From Candidatus Aalborgiella aggregata (lineage in GTDB: Bacteria; Pseudomonadota; Gammaproteobacteria; Burkholderiales; Burkholderiaceae_C), in NCBI GenBank assembly GCA_016705065.1, contig JADIYY010000003.1, forward strand, positions 558,001 to 622,000: a DNA stretch of 64,000 nucleotides. Reading direction: 5' to 3'. Below are positions 26,581 through 35,851 of this stretch, one piece after another; the first letter of the stretch is position 1; each line of letters opens with the position of its first letter. The notes under the pieces were generated by a model. That model was not told the DNA's origin, made no database searches, and was given only the letters and a program-made list of their open reading frames with translations. Position numbers and translations under genes: made by a program.

Positions 26581-26820
26581 ATGAGCGATATCGAAGCACG
26601 CGTTAAAAAAATCATTGCTGAACAACTCGGCGTAGAAGAAGCACAAGTCACACCTGAAAAAGCATTCATTGCTGACTTGGGCGCAGATTCATTGGACACT
26701 GTTGAGCTGGTAATGGCTTTGGAAGACGAGTTTGGCATTGAAATCCCTGACGAAGAAGCCGAAAAAATCACGACAGTCAAAAACGCAATTGACTACGCTG
26801 TAGCACATCCAAAAGCGTAA
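26581..26820 (+). CDS. acpP: Acyl carrier protein
   Basis: The protein has 79 residues, very acidic, with the phosphopantetheine Ser in GADSLDTVELVMALE (Ser about residue 37). AGAGGGA precedes the ATG. Its modifying enzyme, acpS, is in the same window at the far end of the gene block. Confidence 0.98.
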   Translation: MSDIEARVKKIIAEQLGVEEAQVTPEKAFIADLGADSLDTVELVMALEDEFGIEIPDEEAEKITTVKNAIDYAVAHPKA

Positions 26821-26840
26821 TTCAAAGCGCAGAGTGACTA

Positions 26841-28088
26841 ATGGCGCGTAGACGAGTCGTCGTTACTGGCTTGGGCTGTGTTTCCCCTGTGGGCAACACA
26901 GTGGAAGCGTCATGGGAAGCGCTGCTTGCTGGGCGTTCAGGCATTGCGGCTATCACGCAAATTGACCCCAGTGCTTTTTCTACCCGCATTGCAGGTGAAG
27001 TCAAAGGCTTTCATGTCGAGGACTACATTCCTGAGAAAGAAGCGCGTCACATGGGGCGCTTTATTCATTTGGGAATGGCAGCAGCTTGCCAAGCTGTAGC
27101 TGATGCAGGTCTGCGAACAGGTGATGCGCTGAGTGAAGATGAGGCAGCACGTATCGGTTGCAACATCGGCTCTGGTATTGGTGGATTGCCCACCATCGAG
27201 CAAACGCACGTTGAGTTTCTTAACCGGGGTCCAAGACGAATTTCTCCATTTTTTATCCCAACCACCATCATCAACATGATTTCTGGTCATGTTTCGATTA
27301 AGTTTGGATTCAAAGGGCCGAATATTGCCATCGTCACAGCATGCACAACTGGATTGCATTCCATTGGCTCTTCAGCTCGCATGATTGAGTATGGCGACTG
27401 CGATGTCATGGTCACAGGTGGTGCAGAAGCGACGATTTCATCGCTTGGCTTAGGTGGCTTTGCTGCCACGCGCGCACTCAGTGCGCGCAACGATGACCCC
27501 ACCACAGCTTCGCGTCCATGGGACAAAGACCGAGATGGTTTTGTTCTGGGTGAAGGTGCTGGTGTACTGGTGTTGGAAGAATACGAACACGCCAAAGCGC
27601 GCGGTGCAAAAATTTACGCTGAATTGGCTGGTTTTGGGATGAGTGGAGACGCTTACCACATCACTGCGCCGAATGTGGATGGACCCCGACGTTCGATGCT
27701 CAATGCCTTGAATAATGCTGGCATCAACCCCGACCAAGTTGATTACATCAATGCGCATGGCACATCGACACCGTTGGGAGATCTCAACGAAACGAATGCG
27801 ATCAAAGCCGCTTTGGGTGACGCGGCTAAGAAAACAGTTGTCAACTCCACCAAGTCCATGACTGGACATTTATTGGGTGGTGCGGGTGGTATTGAAAGTG
27901 TTTTCAGCGTGCTGGCACTACACCATCAAAAAAGCCCGCCCACTATCAATATTTTCAACCAAGATCCTGAGTGCGATTTGGATTATTGCGCCAACACCGC
28001 ACGCGATATGAAGATAGATGTAGCCGTGAAAAACAACTTCGGCTTTGGCGGCACCAATGGCACTTTGGTATTTAAGCGCCTGAGTTAA
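26841..28088 (+). CDS. fabF: Beta-ketoacyl-ACP synthase II
   Basis: The protein has 415 residues. The catalytic Cys lies in IVTACTTGLHSIG, with His in YINAHGTSTPLGD and in STKSMTGHLLGGAGG. It elongates acyl-ACP with malonyl-ACP. It lies 20 bp after acpP and 18 bp before rpoE. Confidence 0.97.
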   Translation: MARRRVVVTGLGCVSPVGNTVEASWEALLAGRSGIAAITQIDPSAFSTRIAGEVKGFHVEDYIPEKEARHMGRFIHLGMAAACQAVADAGLRTGDALSEDEAARIGCNIGSGIGGLPTIEQTHVEFLNRGPRRISPFFIPTTIINMISGHVSIKFGFKGPNIAIVTACTTGLHSIGSSARMIEYGDCDVMVTGGAEATISSLGLGGFAATRALSARNDDPTTASRPWDKDRDGFVLGEGAGVLVLEEYEHAKARGAKIYAELAGFGMSGDAYHITAPNVDGPRRSMLNALNNAGINPDQVDYINAHGTSTPLGDLNETNAIKAALGDAAKKTVVNSTKSMTGHLLGGAGGIESVFSVLALHHQKSPPTINIFNQDPECDLDYCANTARDMKIDVAVKNNFGFGGTNGTLVFKRLS

Positions 28089-28106
28089 ATCGTCACTAAA
28101 CAAACT

Positions 28107-28757
28107 GTGAACGATTCTGCGTCCGAATCAGCGCCCAATCCAAATAAGATAGATAGTCCCGATAGCGATGCCATGCTGGTTGAGCGTACCTTGGCTGGCG
28201 ACAGCCGAGCTTACGAATTGTTGGTCATTAAATACCAGCGTCGTATACAACGCTTAATCGGCCGCATGGTACGTGATGTCGATTTGATAGAAGACATTGC
28301 CCAAGAGACATTTTTGCGGGCTTACCGTGCCTTGCCAAAATTTCGGGGCGAAGCACAGTTTTACACCTGGTTGTACCGCATCGCTGTCAACACTTCCAAA
28401 AAATTCTTGCTTGAACTCAAACGCGACCCGACTTTTGTAGCCAATGTTTCTGGTAATTCAGACGATGACGATGAAACTTTCTATACAAAAAATGAACCAA
28501 CAAGCAATGAAACCCCAGAGACCATGCTGGCCGCGAAAGAGGTTGCTGAAGCCGTTAACAATGCGATGTTGGCGTTGCCAGACGATTTGCGACAAGCACT
28601 GGTTTTGCGTGAAATAGAGGGATTAAGTTACGAAGAAATAGCGCTCATGATGGCTTGTCCGATTGGAACTGTACGTTCAAGAATTTTCAGGGCGCGCGAT
28701 GCAATTTCGCTCAAAGTTGGGCCATTGCTGGAACATCAAACAGGTAAGAGGTGGTAG
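28107..28757 (+). CDS. rpoE: RNA polymerase sigma factor RpoE (envelope stress)
   Basis: The protein has 216 residues from a GTG start at 28107. An N-terminal low-complexity lead of about 25 residues precedes sigma region 2 (LVIKYQRRIQRLIGRMVRDV; AQETFLRAYRALPKFRG) and region 4 (REIEGLSYEEIALMMACPIG; VRSRIFRARDAI). ECF sigma factors of this type direct the response to misfolded envelope proteins. The next genes are its anti-sigma factor and that factor's partner, in the standard rpoE-rseA-rseB-mucD order. Close spacing to fabF suggests read-through from the fatty-acid genes. Confidence 0.95.
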   Translation: MNDSASESAPNPNKIDSPDSDAMLVERTLAGDSRAYELLVIKYQRRIQRLIGRMVRDVDLIEDIAQETFLRAYRALPKFRGEAQFYTWLYRIAVNTSKKFLLELKRDPTFVANVSGNSDDDDETFYTKNEPTSNETPETMLAAKEVAEAVNNAMLALPDDLRQALVLREIEGLSYEEIALMMACPIGTVRSRIFRARDAISLKVGPLLEHQTGKRW

Positions 28758-28762
28758 AGAAA

Positions 28763-29443
28763 ATGAATAAACCGCACAACACAAACAGCTATAGTGACAA
28801 CGATTTCCAGGCTGATCAAACAGCATTGAATGAACAGCAATTGCAACAAATCAACGATTTGGCTGATGGGCAATTACATGGCGAGGGTTTTGCAAATGCC
28901 ATGTCTTTGCTGAACAACTCCAGCTATGCGCGTGCCGTTTGGCACAGACTGCATGTGGTGGGTGATGTGCTGCGATCCAACGAGCTGGCAAATTGCCAAA
29001 GTGATTCAGATTTTATTCAGAGAATGAAATTATCCCTGCAACAGGAGCCTGCGATCCAGCCCATATCCGTCATCACGGTGCAAACAAAAAATATCGCTTC
29101 AAGTGCCAATGACGCTATTTTCATCTGGAAATCGGTGGCTGGGTTGGCATCGCTGATGGGGGTGATAGCGGTGAGTTGGAGTCTGTTCAACGGCACAATC
29201 AATGGCGGAGCAGTTGCCAGCGGTGAGATGGCCAGCGCGACTGCGCCAGCAAATCAAGTACCTATGGCAGTGGTGGCATCCGACACGGCTGTGGCAGGCG
29301 CGTCGAACGGGCGTGGTGAAATGCTACGTGATGCGCAACTGGATGCCATGATTGCCGCTCACAAACAATTGGGTGGTTACTCTGCTTTGCAAGCACCGTC
29401 GGGGTTTTTGCGCCATGCGACATTTGACAAAAATCGGCCTTAA
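28763..29443 (+). CDS. rseA: Anti-sigma-E factor RseA
   Basis: The ATG at 28763 fits AGGTGG at 28749-28754; a GTG at 28751 is possible. The N-terminal anti-sigma region (QINDLADGQLHGEGFANAM; YARAVWHRLHVVGDVLRS) binds RpoE in the cytoplasm. A single transmembrane helix lies at about residues 119-143. The periplasmic part is Ala/Met-rich with few features. It is about 226 residues. It precedes rseB, which protects it from proteolysis. Confidence 0.88.
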   Translation: MNKPHNTNSYSDNDFQADQTALNEQQLQQINDLADGQLHGEGFANAMSLLNNSSYARAVWHRLHVVGDVLRSNELANCQSDSDFIQRMKLSLQQEPAIQPISVITVQTKNIASSANDAIFIWKSVAGLASLMGVIAVSWSLFNGTINGGAVASGEMASATAPANQVPMAVVASDTAVAGASNGRGEMLRDAQLDAMIAAHKQLGGYSALQAPSGFLRHATFDKNRP

Positions 29444-29489
29444 TTCCGACTCCAAAATTTTTGAAGCAGCTAACTTCGACGCAAGATCA

Positions 29490-30554
29490 ATGTCAAAACT
29501 CCTTAGTAAAATACGATTAAAACTGGCTTTGTCCGGCGTTTTAATTGCCTCTATTGCTATGAATTCAATAGCAATTGAAGTTCCCAAACCGGTGGACGCG
29601 CCAAGCCAATCCACTGCGCCTGACATTGATGCTTGGTTGTTGCGCGTGCATGAAGCATCAAAGCGACGCAATTATGCTGGCACGTTTGTGGTGTCGGCCA
29701 ATGGTGAAATTGCGAGCTCTAGAATTTGGCAAGTTTGCGATGGTCAAACACAGTTACAGCGCATCGAAAAACTGACGGGTGAATCACAAATTACTTACAG
29801 ACGCAACAATGAAGTCGTCACTTTTTACCCCAACCGCAAAGTGGTGCAAATCGAAAGCAGCGACGCCTTGGGTGCATACCCAGATTTACTCAAAACCATA
29901 CCGAAGACTATCTCAGAATATTACCAATTCACACGCGTAGGCGCACAGCGCATTGCGGGTGTTGATACCAATATTGCCGAGATCAAAGCCAAAGATCCAT
30001 ACCGCTTCAGCTACCGCGTTTGGACAGCGAAAGACAGTGGTTTGGTGGTCAAAATGCAAACTTTGGATGCGCAAGCGCGCGTGCTTGAGGAGTCTGTTTT
30101 CTCTGAACTGGACTTGAATGCGCCTATTCAAATGGATCAACTGTTGAAACAGATGCAACAGACAGATGGATTCAAAAAGGAATATGTGACCTTGGTCAAG
30201 ACCACGCCTGAAGCACAAGGTTGGATGATCAAAGAGGGAGCGCCTCTTGGTTTTGCCGCCACCGCTTGTTATCAGCGGAGTAATCAAGGCGCAAATAAAA
30301 CTAAGTTTTGGCAAAAACTTTTCAAAACACATGGCAGTACCATGCAGTGGCAATTTTCTGATGGATTGGCTAACGTATCGCTATTTATTGGCCATTACGA
30401 CGTCAAAGATGGTTTAACTGACAGTCGCCATTCAGCTGGTGCGACACAAATATTGCGCAAGCGCTTAGATCGTTTTTGGCTTACTTTGGTTGGCGACGTA
30501 CCGCAAGTCACCTTGGAACTTTTTGCACAAAAATTGCAACGAAAATCAGATTAA
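29490..30554 (+). CDS. rseB: RseB/MucB, regulator of sigma-E, with repeat-derived signal peptide
   Basis: The ATG at 29490 begins a normal signal peptide; the open frame extends upstream to 29352 but only into rseA. The mature part matches MucB/RseB: an N-terminal LolA-like fold starting DAWLLRVHEASKRRNYAGTFVV and a C-terminal MucB domain. RseB binds RseA in the periplasm and senses mislocalised lipoproteins or LPS. The hydrophobic core of its signal peptide (LALSGVLIASIAMNSIA, about residues 12-28) is encoded by a dispersed repeat in antisense orientation. The protein is about 354 residues. Confidence 0.9.
   Translation: MSKLLSKIRLKLALSGVLIASIAMNSIAIEVPKPVDAPSQSTAPDIDAWLLRVHEASKRRNYAGTFVVSANGEIASSRIWQVCDGQTQLQRIEKLTGESQITYRRNNEVVTFYPNRKVVQIESSDALGAYPDLLKTIPKTISEYYQFTRVGAQRIAGVDTNIAEIKAKDPYRFSYRVWTAKDSGLVVKMQTLDAQARVLEESVFSELDLNAPIQMDQLLKQMQQTDGFKKEYVTLVKTTPEAQGWMIKEGAPLGFAATACYQRSNQGANKTKFWQKLFKTHGSTMQWQFSDGLANVSLFIGHYDVKDGLTDSRHSAGATQILRKRLDRFWLTLVGDVPQVTLELFAQKLQRKSD
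29523..29572 (-). repeat. Dispersed palindromic repeat, copy 5 (encodes the RseB signal peptide core)
   Basis: On the minus strand: GCTATTGAATTCATAGC (29572 to 29556), then AGAGGCAATTAAAACGCCGG, then ACAAAGCCAG. Arms and tail both match the family. The whole copy is translated on the plus strand as the hydrophobic region of the RseB signal peptide. Confidence 0.82.
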
Positions 30555-30606
30555 ATTCCGTTCTCTAAATTTTTACCGTTATTGATCTCAGTGAGGAAGA
30601 TACAAA

Positions 30607-32121
30607 ATGAACATCGCAAATTTTGACCGTTTTGTTGGCAATGGCTTTTTGCATAGAATTTTTAGCGCAAGCTGTATCAGTATTTTGAGCGCTTCTTTAG
30701 CATTGTCAGCCACGTCTGTCGCTGCCAGAGGGTTACCCGATTTCACAGAATTGGTCGAGCAAGTTGGCCCCTCAGTTGTGAACATCAGAACCATCGAGAA
30801 GACCAGTTCACGCTCTCGATTGGGAGAGTTGGGCGGCGACAGCGATGAGGACATGCAAGAGCTGTTGCGTCGCTTTTTTGGCGAACGCGGTCTGCCGCAA
30901 CCCAAGGCTGATCCAAAGGATCCGAAAGCACCGAAAAACGGCAAACCTCAAACAGAACCGAAACAAGAACGGCAGCGTGGTGTGGGTTCTGGGTTTGTGC
31001 TCAGTTCAGACGGCTTTGTCATGACCAACGCCCATGTGGTTGAGGGTGCAGATGAAGTCCTAGTGACTTTGACTGATAAGCGTGAGTTCAAAGCCAAAAT
31101 CATAGGCGCTGATAAACGGTCTGATGTTGCGGTAATCAAGATAGAAGCCAGTGGATTATCGGCCGTCAAAATAGGCGATGTGAGTAAGCTTAAAGTAGGT
31201 GAATGGGTGATGGCAATAGGATCGCCATTTGGGCTGGAAAACACAGTGACAGCGGGCATCGTGAGCGCCAAGCAACGCGATACAGGTGAATTGCTCCCAT
31301 TGATACAAACGGATGTCGCCATTAATCCTGGCAATTCGGGCGGACCACTAATTAACATGCGTGGCGAAGTTGTCGGTATCAATAGCCAGATTTATTCCAG
31401 ATCAGGTGGTTTCCAAGGGATTTCATTTGCAATTCCTATGGACGAAGCCATCAGAGTCAGTAACCAACTGCGAAGCAGCGGCAGGGTGGCGCGCGGCCGC
31501 ATTGGCGTTCAAATTGAAACTGTCAACAAAGATGTCGCTGATGCCATAGGTTTGGCAAAGACGCAAGGCGCTTTGGTGCGTGGCGTTGAAGCGGGCGGGC
31601 CAGCAGCATTGGCTGGCGTGGAGGCTGGTGATGTGATATTGAAGTTTGGCGCTGTGACAATTGAAAAATCCAGTGACCTTCCGCGCATTGTTGGCAATAC
31701 CAAGCCAGGCAGCAAAAGCACAATCACGGTCTTTAGAAGGGGCAATACAAAGGAATTCCCAATTTCATTGATTGATTTTGAAGATGAGAAAGTTGCGAAA
31801 GCTGCAAGTTCATCGAAAACTGAAAAGTCCAAATCTGGCACAGGTGCGCAGGCACTTGGATTGGTAATAAATGATTTGTCTGAATCGCAAAAGAAGGAAA
31901 TGAAAATTAAAAATGGTGTTGTCGTTGAAGGTGCAGCCGAGCAAGCTGCGCGAGCTGGTCTGCGCGAAAACGATGTGATTGTTTCAATCGCCGGTAATGA
32001 AATAGCTAATGTGAAAGAGTTTGAGGCCGTTTTGGGCAAAGCTGATAAATCGAAATCAATCAGCCTGATGTACAAAAGGGGCGATTGGATGCAATTCACT
32101 TTGATCAAGCCCACCAAATAA
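30607..32121 (+). CDS. mucD: Periplasmic serine protease MucD/DegQ family
   Basis: The protein has 504 residues. A signal peptide ends near residue 40. The trypsin-like domain has His in VMTNAHVVEG, Asp in KRSDVAVIKI and Ser in INPGNSGGPLIN. Two PDZ domains follow (about 290-375 and 410-495). It degrades or refolds misfolded envelope proteins. It is the fourth gene of the rpoE-rseA-rseB-mucD set, 53 bp after rseB. Confidence 0.95.
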   Translation: MNIANFDRFVGNGFLHRIFSASCISILSASLALSATSVAARGLPDFTELVEQVGPSVVNIRTIEKTSSRSRLGELGGDSDEDMQELLRRFFGERGLPQPKADPKDPKAPKNGKPQTEPKQERQRGVGSGFVLSSDGFVMTNAHVVEGADEVLVTLTDKREFKAKIIGADKRSDVAVIKIEASGLSAVKIGDVSKLKVGEWVMAIGSPFGLENTVTAGIVSAKQRDTGELLPLIQTDVAINPGNSGGPLINMRGEVVGINSQIYSRSGGFQGISFAIPMDEAIRVSNQLRSSGRVARGRIGVQIETVNKDVADAIGLAKTQGALVRGVEAGGPAALAGVEAGDVILKFGAVTIEKSSDLPRIVGNTKPGSKSTITVFRRGNTKEFPISLIDFEDEKVAKAASSSKTEKSKSGTGAQALGLVINDLSESQKKEMKIKNGVVVEGAAEQAARAGLRENDVIVSIAGNEIANVKEFEAVLGKADKSKSISLMYKRGDWMQFTLIKPTK

Positions 32122-32453
32122 ATTTAACCAAAACCTAAGCAGATTTGCTTTTGGCCTGCAACGGGGTGCAGAAAATATTTTTTTTTGGATTTTTACAATT
32201 GTTTATAAGTAAGTGCATGCTAACATTTTGACGGGTTTTAACCTTCAATTTGGTAGAATCAAACCAGTAAAATTGCCAAAATTGGCGAATTTGTAATGTT
32301 TTTTGTAATTTGTGCAAGAAATTCGTGACCGCGAGTCGAACATCCACAATTCGTCCACAAGTTGACCTGTGACTTATACAAGACAAACTGAATAAGCTGT
32401 GCATAACTTTCCGTTGCATGTCCGCAACAACACTGTAACTAAAAATTATGGTC

Positions 32454-32553
32454 TTCACAGAAGGTATTTTTTGCCTACAATGAAGTCCCAACTATCGCAG
32501 TTGCCATGCTTGTTGGTTTGTCGGGCGCGTCACAAAATGACGCGCCCTTTTTT
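32454..32553 (+). ncRNA. Candidate small RNA upstream of lepA
   Basis: TTCACA (32454-32459), 16 bp, TACAAT (32476-32481) would start transcription near 32488. A perfect 10-bp GC-rich stem GGGCGCGTCA/TGACGCGCCC (32523-32547) with six T residues ends it. The product would be about 65 nt. It could be a free small RNA or a terminated lepA leader. No known family is recognised. Confidence 0.45.
32523..32553 (+). terminator. Rho-independent terminator before lepA
   Basis: GGGCGCGTCA, loop CAAAA, TGACGCGCCC, then TTTTTT. It has a ten-base perfect stem. Either it ends a short transcript or it attenuates lepA. Confidence 0.9.
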
Positions 32554-32613
32554 ATGCATGAAAAATATATTTTGTATTCGCGACCTTTTAATTCAACCAC
32601 TTAAAGCTTCTCA

Positions 32614-34428
32614 TTGATGAATCACATCAGAAATTTTTCTATCATTGCACACATCGATCATGGCAAATCTACTTTGGCAGATCGATTGATACAACGCTGC
32701 GGCGGACTGGAAGTTCGTGAAATGACAGCGCAGGTACTCGACTCGATGGACATTGAGAAAGAGCGTGGGATAACTATCAAAGCACAGACCGCAGCATTGC
32801 ACTACAAGGCTAAAGATGGCCAGGTATACAACCTTAACTTGATTGATACGCCTGGTCATGTTGACTTTTCATATGAAGTGTCTCGCTCATTAAGTGCTTG
32901 TGAAGGTGCTTTGCTGGTGGTGGATGCCAGTCAAGGTGTTGAAGCGCAAACTGTAGCGAACTGCTATACCGCATTGGACCTGGGTGTAGAGGTGATACCC
33001 GTATTGAACAAAATGGATTTACCAAATGCAGATCCTGAAGGTGCACGCAAAGAAATTGAAGACGTGATTGGCATTGATGCGTCAGACGCCATATCATGCT
33101 CCGCTAAAACAGGCTTGGGTATTGATGACATTTTGGAAATGGTTGTTTCCAAAGTGCCTTCTCCACGGGGCAATCCAGATGCGCCATTGCGCGCCATGAT
33201 CATTGACAGCTGGTTTGACAGTTACGTTGGCGTCGTCATGTTGGTGAGGGTTGTTGATGGTCGCTTGGCTAAAAACGACCGCATCAAAATGATGGCCACA
33301 GGTGCTACATACAACGCAGACAAAGTTGGCGTATTCACGCCTACAGATAAAGAACGTCCCGCTTTAGAAACTGGCGAAGTAGGTTACATCATTGCAGGCA
33401 TTAAAGAACTGCAAGCTGCTAAAGTAGGCGATACCGTCACACAAATCAAAATGGGTTCTGGCGGTGCATCTGCCACAGCCACAGAGGCGCTACCCGGCTT
33501 TAAAGAAATTCAGCCACAGGTGTTTGCAGGTTTGTACCCAACGGAAGCAAATCAATACGAAGGTTTGCGCGACAGTCTTGAGAAGCTGAAGTTGAATGAT
33601 GCCTCCTTGCAATATGAGCCTGAGGTGAGCCAAGCATTGGGATTCGGCTTCCGTTGTGGATTCTTGGGTTTGTTGCACATGGAGATTGTGCAAGAGCGCT
33701 TGGAGCGAGAGTTTGATCAAGACTTGATTACGACCGCCCCAAGCGTTGTCTACGAAGTGGTGACGGCAGACGGTGTTGTGACAATGGTTGAAAACCCAGC
33801 CAAAATGCCTGAACAAGGGCGCATGACTGAAATACGGGAGCCTATCGTCACGGTTCACTTGTACATGCCCCAAGAATATGTGGGATCTGTCATGACATTG
33901 GCCAATCAAAAGCGTGGCATTCAATTGGACATGACCTATGCCGGGCGTCAAGTTAAGCTGACTTATGAAATACCTTTGGGTGAGATTGTGCTGGATTTTT
34001 TTGACAAATTGAAATCAGTCAGCCGTGGTTATGCATCGATGGACTATGAGTTCAAAGAGTTCAGAGCGGCTGACGTTGTCAAGGTTGACATTTTGTTAAA
34101 CGGTGAAAAAGTTGATGCTCTGTCAATCATTGTGCATCGCTCGCAAGCGCAATACAGAGGGCGTGCAGTCGTCGCTAAAATGAGGGAAATTATTTCCCGC
34201 CAGCAGTTTGATGTTGCCATTCAGGCAGCAATTGGGGCAACCATCATTGCGCGAGAATCGCTCAAAGCATTGCGCAAAAACGTCATTGCAAAATGTTATG
34301 GTGGTGACGTATCACGCAAACGTAAACTTTTGGAAAAGCAAAAAGCAGGTAAAAAACGCATGAAACAAATCGGATCCGTCGAAGTACCACAAGAAGCTTT
34401 CCTGGCCATCTTACAGGTGCAAGATTAA
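32614..34428 (+). CDS. lepA: Elongation factor 4 (LepA)
   Basis: The protein has 604 residues. The GTPase has G1 IAHIDHGKSTLADRL, G2 around ERGITIKAQTA, G3 DTPGH and G4 NKMDLP. EF-G-like domains and the LepA-specific C-terminal domain (SRKRKLLEKQKAGKKRMK) follow. It acts on stalled or early-phase ribosomes. Its stop overlaps the lepB start (TAATG), the usual coupling. Confidence 0.97.
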   Translation: MMNHIRNFSIIAHIDHGKSTLADRLIQRCGGLEVREMTAQVLDSMDIEKERGITIKAQTAALHYKAKDGQVYNLNLIDTPGHVDFSYEVSRSLSACEGALLVVDASQGVEAQTVANCYTALDLGVEVIPVLNKMDLPNADPEGARKEIEDVIGIDASDAISCSAKTGLGIDDILEMVVSKVPSPRGNPDAPLRAMIIDSWFDSYVGVVMLVRVVDGRLAKNDRIKMMATGATYNADKVGVFTPTDKERPALETGEVGYIIAGIKELQAAKVGDTVTQIKMGSGGASATATEALPGFKEIQPQVFAGLYPTEANQYEGLRDSLEKLKLNDASLQYEPEVSQALGFGFRCGFLGLLHMEIVQERLEREFDQDLITTAPSVVYEVVTADGVVTMVENPAKMPEQGRMTEIREPIVTVHLYMPQEYVGSVMTLANQKRGIQLDMTYAGRQVKLTYEIPLGEIVLDFFDKLKSVSRGYASMDYEFKEFRAADVVKVDILLNGEKVDALSIIVHRSQAQYRGRAVVAKMREIISRQQFDVAIQAAIGATIIARESLKALRKNVIAKCYGGDVSRKRKLLEKQKAGKKRMKQIGSVEVPQEAFLAILQVQD

Positions 34429-35408
34429 TGCAAGTTCTAACTTCAATTATTCTGGCGGCTTTTGCCGCATACGCTGGCACCTGGTATTTTGGTTTCCATG
34501 AAGGCAATTTTCCATTGCTGCTCTTGATTGCTGTTGTGGTCACCGGTTGTTATTGGTTGGCTGAGCGGTTTTACTTTTTGCCACAGCGTGAAAAAGCGGC
34601 CGAAGAGTTAGAAAAAGCCAGCAATGTGCGCATGGCTGAATTGACCAAGTTGGGAATAGACAGAGTAGATGGCGATATAGCGAACATTGCCAGTGCCAAA
34701 GAGAAATTGCGTGCGCAACCATGGTGGTTAGATTGGACTGCTGGACTGTTTCCAGTCATTTTGATTGTGTTCTTGTTGCGATCGTTTTTGTTTGAGCCAT
34801 TTAAGATACCCACTGGCTCAATGATTCCCACATTGTTAGTTGGCGATTTGATATTGGTGAACAAATACCATTACGGCTTGCGTCTACCTGTTATCAATAA
34901 GAAGATAACTGATGGCACAGCGCCAGCACGTGGCGATGTCATGGTATTTAAATACCCTCCAAATCCACAAGTTGATTACATCAAACGCGTTGTCGGAACG
35001 CCAGGTGATGAGATTTCGTATTCGAACAAAAAATTAACAATCAATGGCAAGCCGATTGCAACTTCTTCAATGCCAGAATTCTTCAACGAAGATGAAATGC
35101 ATTATTCAAAGCAGTTTGAAGAGATGTTGGGTACGAAAAAACACCGCATATTGAACGAAGACAGTCGGCCTGCTTTCATCAGTGGCAGCGATGGGTTTGA
35201 TTATGTGTTTCGCCAAAACTGCACTTACACTGTTGATGGCATCAACTGCAAAGTGCCCGATGGACATTATTTCATGATGGGGGATAATCGAGATAACTCA
35301 CTGGATTCGAGGTACTGGGGCTTCGTACCTGAATCCAATATTGTTGGCAAGGCTTCATTTGTGTGGATGAATTTCAGTCATCTCAGCCGAATTGGTTCTT
35401 TTGACTAA
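34428..35408 (+). CDS. lepB: Signal peptidase I
   Basis: The protein has 326 residues. N-terminal membrane segments lie at about residues 3-18, 25-45 and 98-118. The catalytic Ser is in PTGSMIPTLLVGD (about residue 130), and the Lys in YIKRVVGTPGDEI (about 186). MMGDNRDNSLDSRYWG lies near the end. It cleaves Sec and Tat signal peptides at the outer face of the inner membrane. It overlaps the lepA stop by one base. Confidence 0.96.
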   Translation: MQVLTSIILAAFAAYAGTWYFGFHEGNFPLLLLIAVVVTGCYWLAERFYFLPQREKAAEELEKASNVRMAELTKLGIDRVDGDIANIASAKEKLRAQPWWLDWTAGLFPVILIVFLLRSFLFEPFKIPTGSMIPTLLVGDLILVNKYHYGLRLPVINKKITDGTAPARGDVMVFKYPPNPQVDYIKRVVGTPGDEISYSNKKLTINGKPIATSSMPEFFNEDEMHYSKQFEEMLGTKKHRILNEDSRPAFISGSDGFDYVFRQNCTYTVDGINCKVPDGHYFMMGDNRDNSLDSRYWGFVPESNIVGKASFVWMNFSHLSRIGSFD

Positions 35409-35453
35409 ATCTCAACCCACAGCAGAGACGCCTACTACTTAGGAAAATTTGTC

Positions 35454-35822
35454 ATGAATCAATATTTACGTCGAACTTCACCAAAGACCAAACAACGCGG
35501 GCTGGGTCTTATTGGAATGATTTTTGTAGGCGGCATTCTCGCTGCCGTTGGGGTTGTGATTGCGCAAGTCGTCCCAACTGTTGTCGAGTACCAGTCCATT
35601 ATTAAAGCGGCTCAAACGTCTAAGGGTGAAGCCAGTGCAGCCGATGTGCGACGTGCTTTTGATAAAAACAAGGCAGCCGGCTATTTTGATGCCATCAGCG
35701 GCAAAGACCTGGATGTCACCAAGGAAGGTGATAAGAATGTTCTGCGCTTTAGCTACAACAAAGAGATTCATTTGGCAGGTCCCGCCTATCTGGTTATGAA
35801 ATACGTTGGCGAAGTTAAATGA
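35454..35822 (+). CDS. DUF4845 membrane protein
   Basis: The protein has 122 residues. Basic N-terminus, then one transmembrane helix LGLIGMIFVGGILAAVGVV (residues about 17-38) and a small periplasmic domain. DUF4845 proteins lie between lepB and rnc in many beta- and gammaproteobacteria; their function is unknown. It resembles a pilin-type N-terminus but has no prepilin cleavage site. Confidence 0.85.
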   Translation: MNQYLRRTSPKTKQRGLGLIGMIFVGGILAAVGVVIAQVVPTVVEYQSIIKAAQTSKGEASAADVRRAFDKNKAAGYFDAISGKDLDVTKEGDKNVLRFSYNKEIHLAGPAYLVMKYVGEVK

Positions 35823-35851
35823 TTTTGGTTCAGACAGCGTGACTTTTTAGC

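Larger units (their letters stand above)
32122..32613. other. Intergenic region mucD-lepA
   Basis: This 492 bp gap is AT-rich. It holds an imperfect hairpin at about 32270-32293 (AAATTGCCAA / TTGGCGAATTT), a promoter-like pair at 32454-32481 and a strong terminator at 32523-32553. I see no convincing protein gene. A 32-codon frame from ATG 32505 crosses the terminator and lacks a good ribosome site. Confidence 0.6.

Noticed and set aside
31985..32010. GCCGGTAATGAAATAGC in mucD as a repeat fragment
   Set aside because: The order of elements is wrong and the residues fit a PDZ domain.
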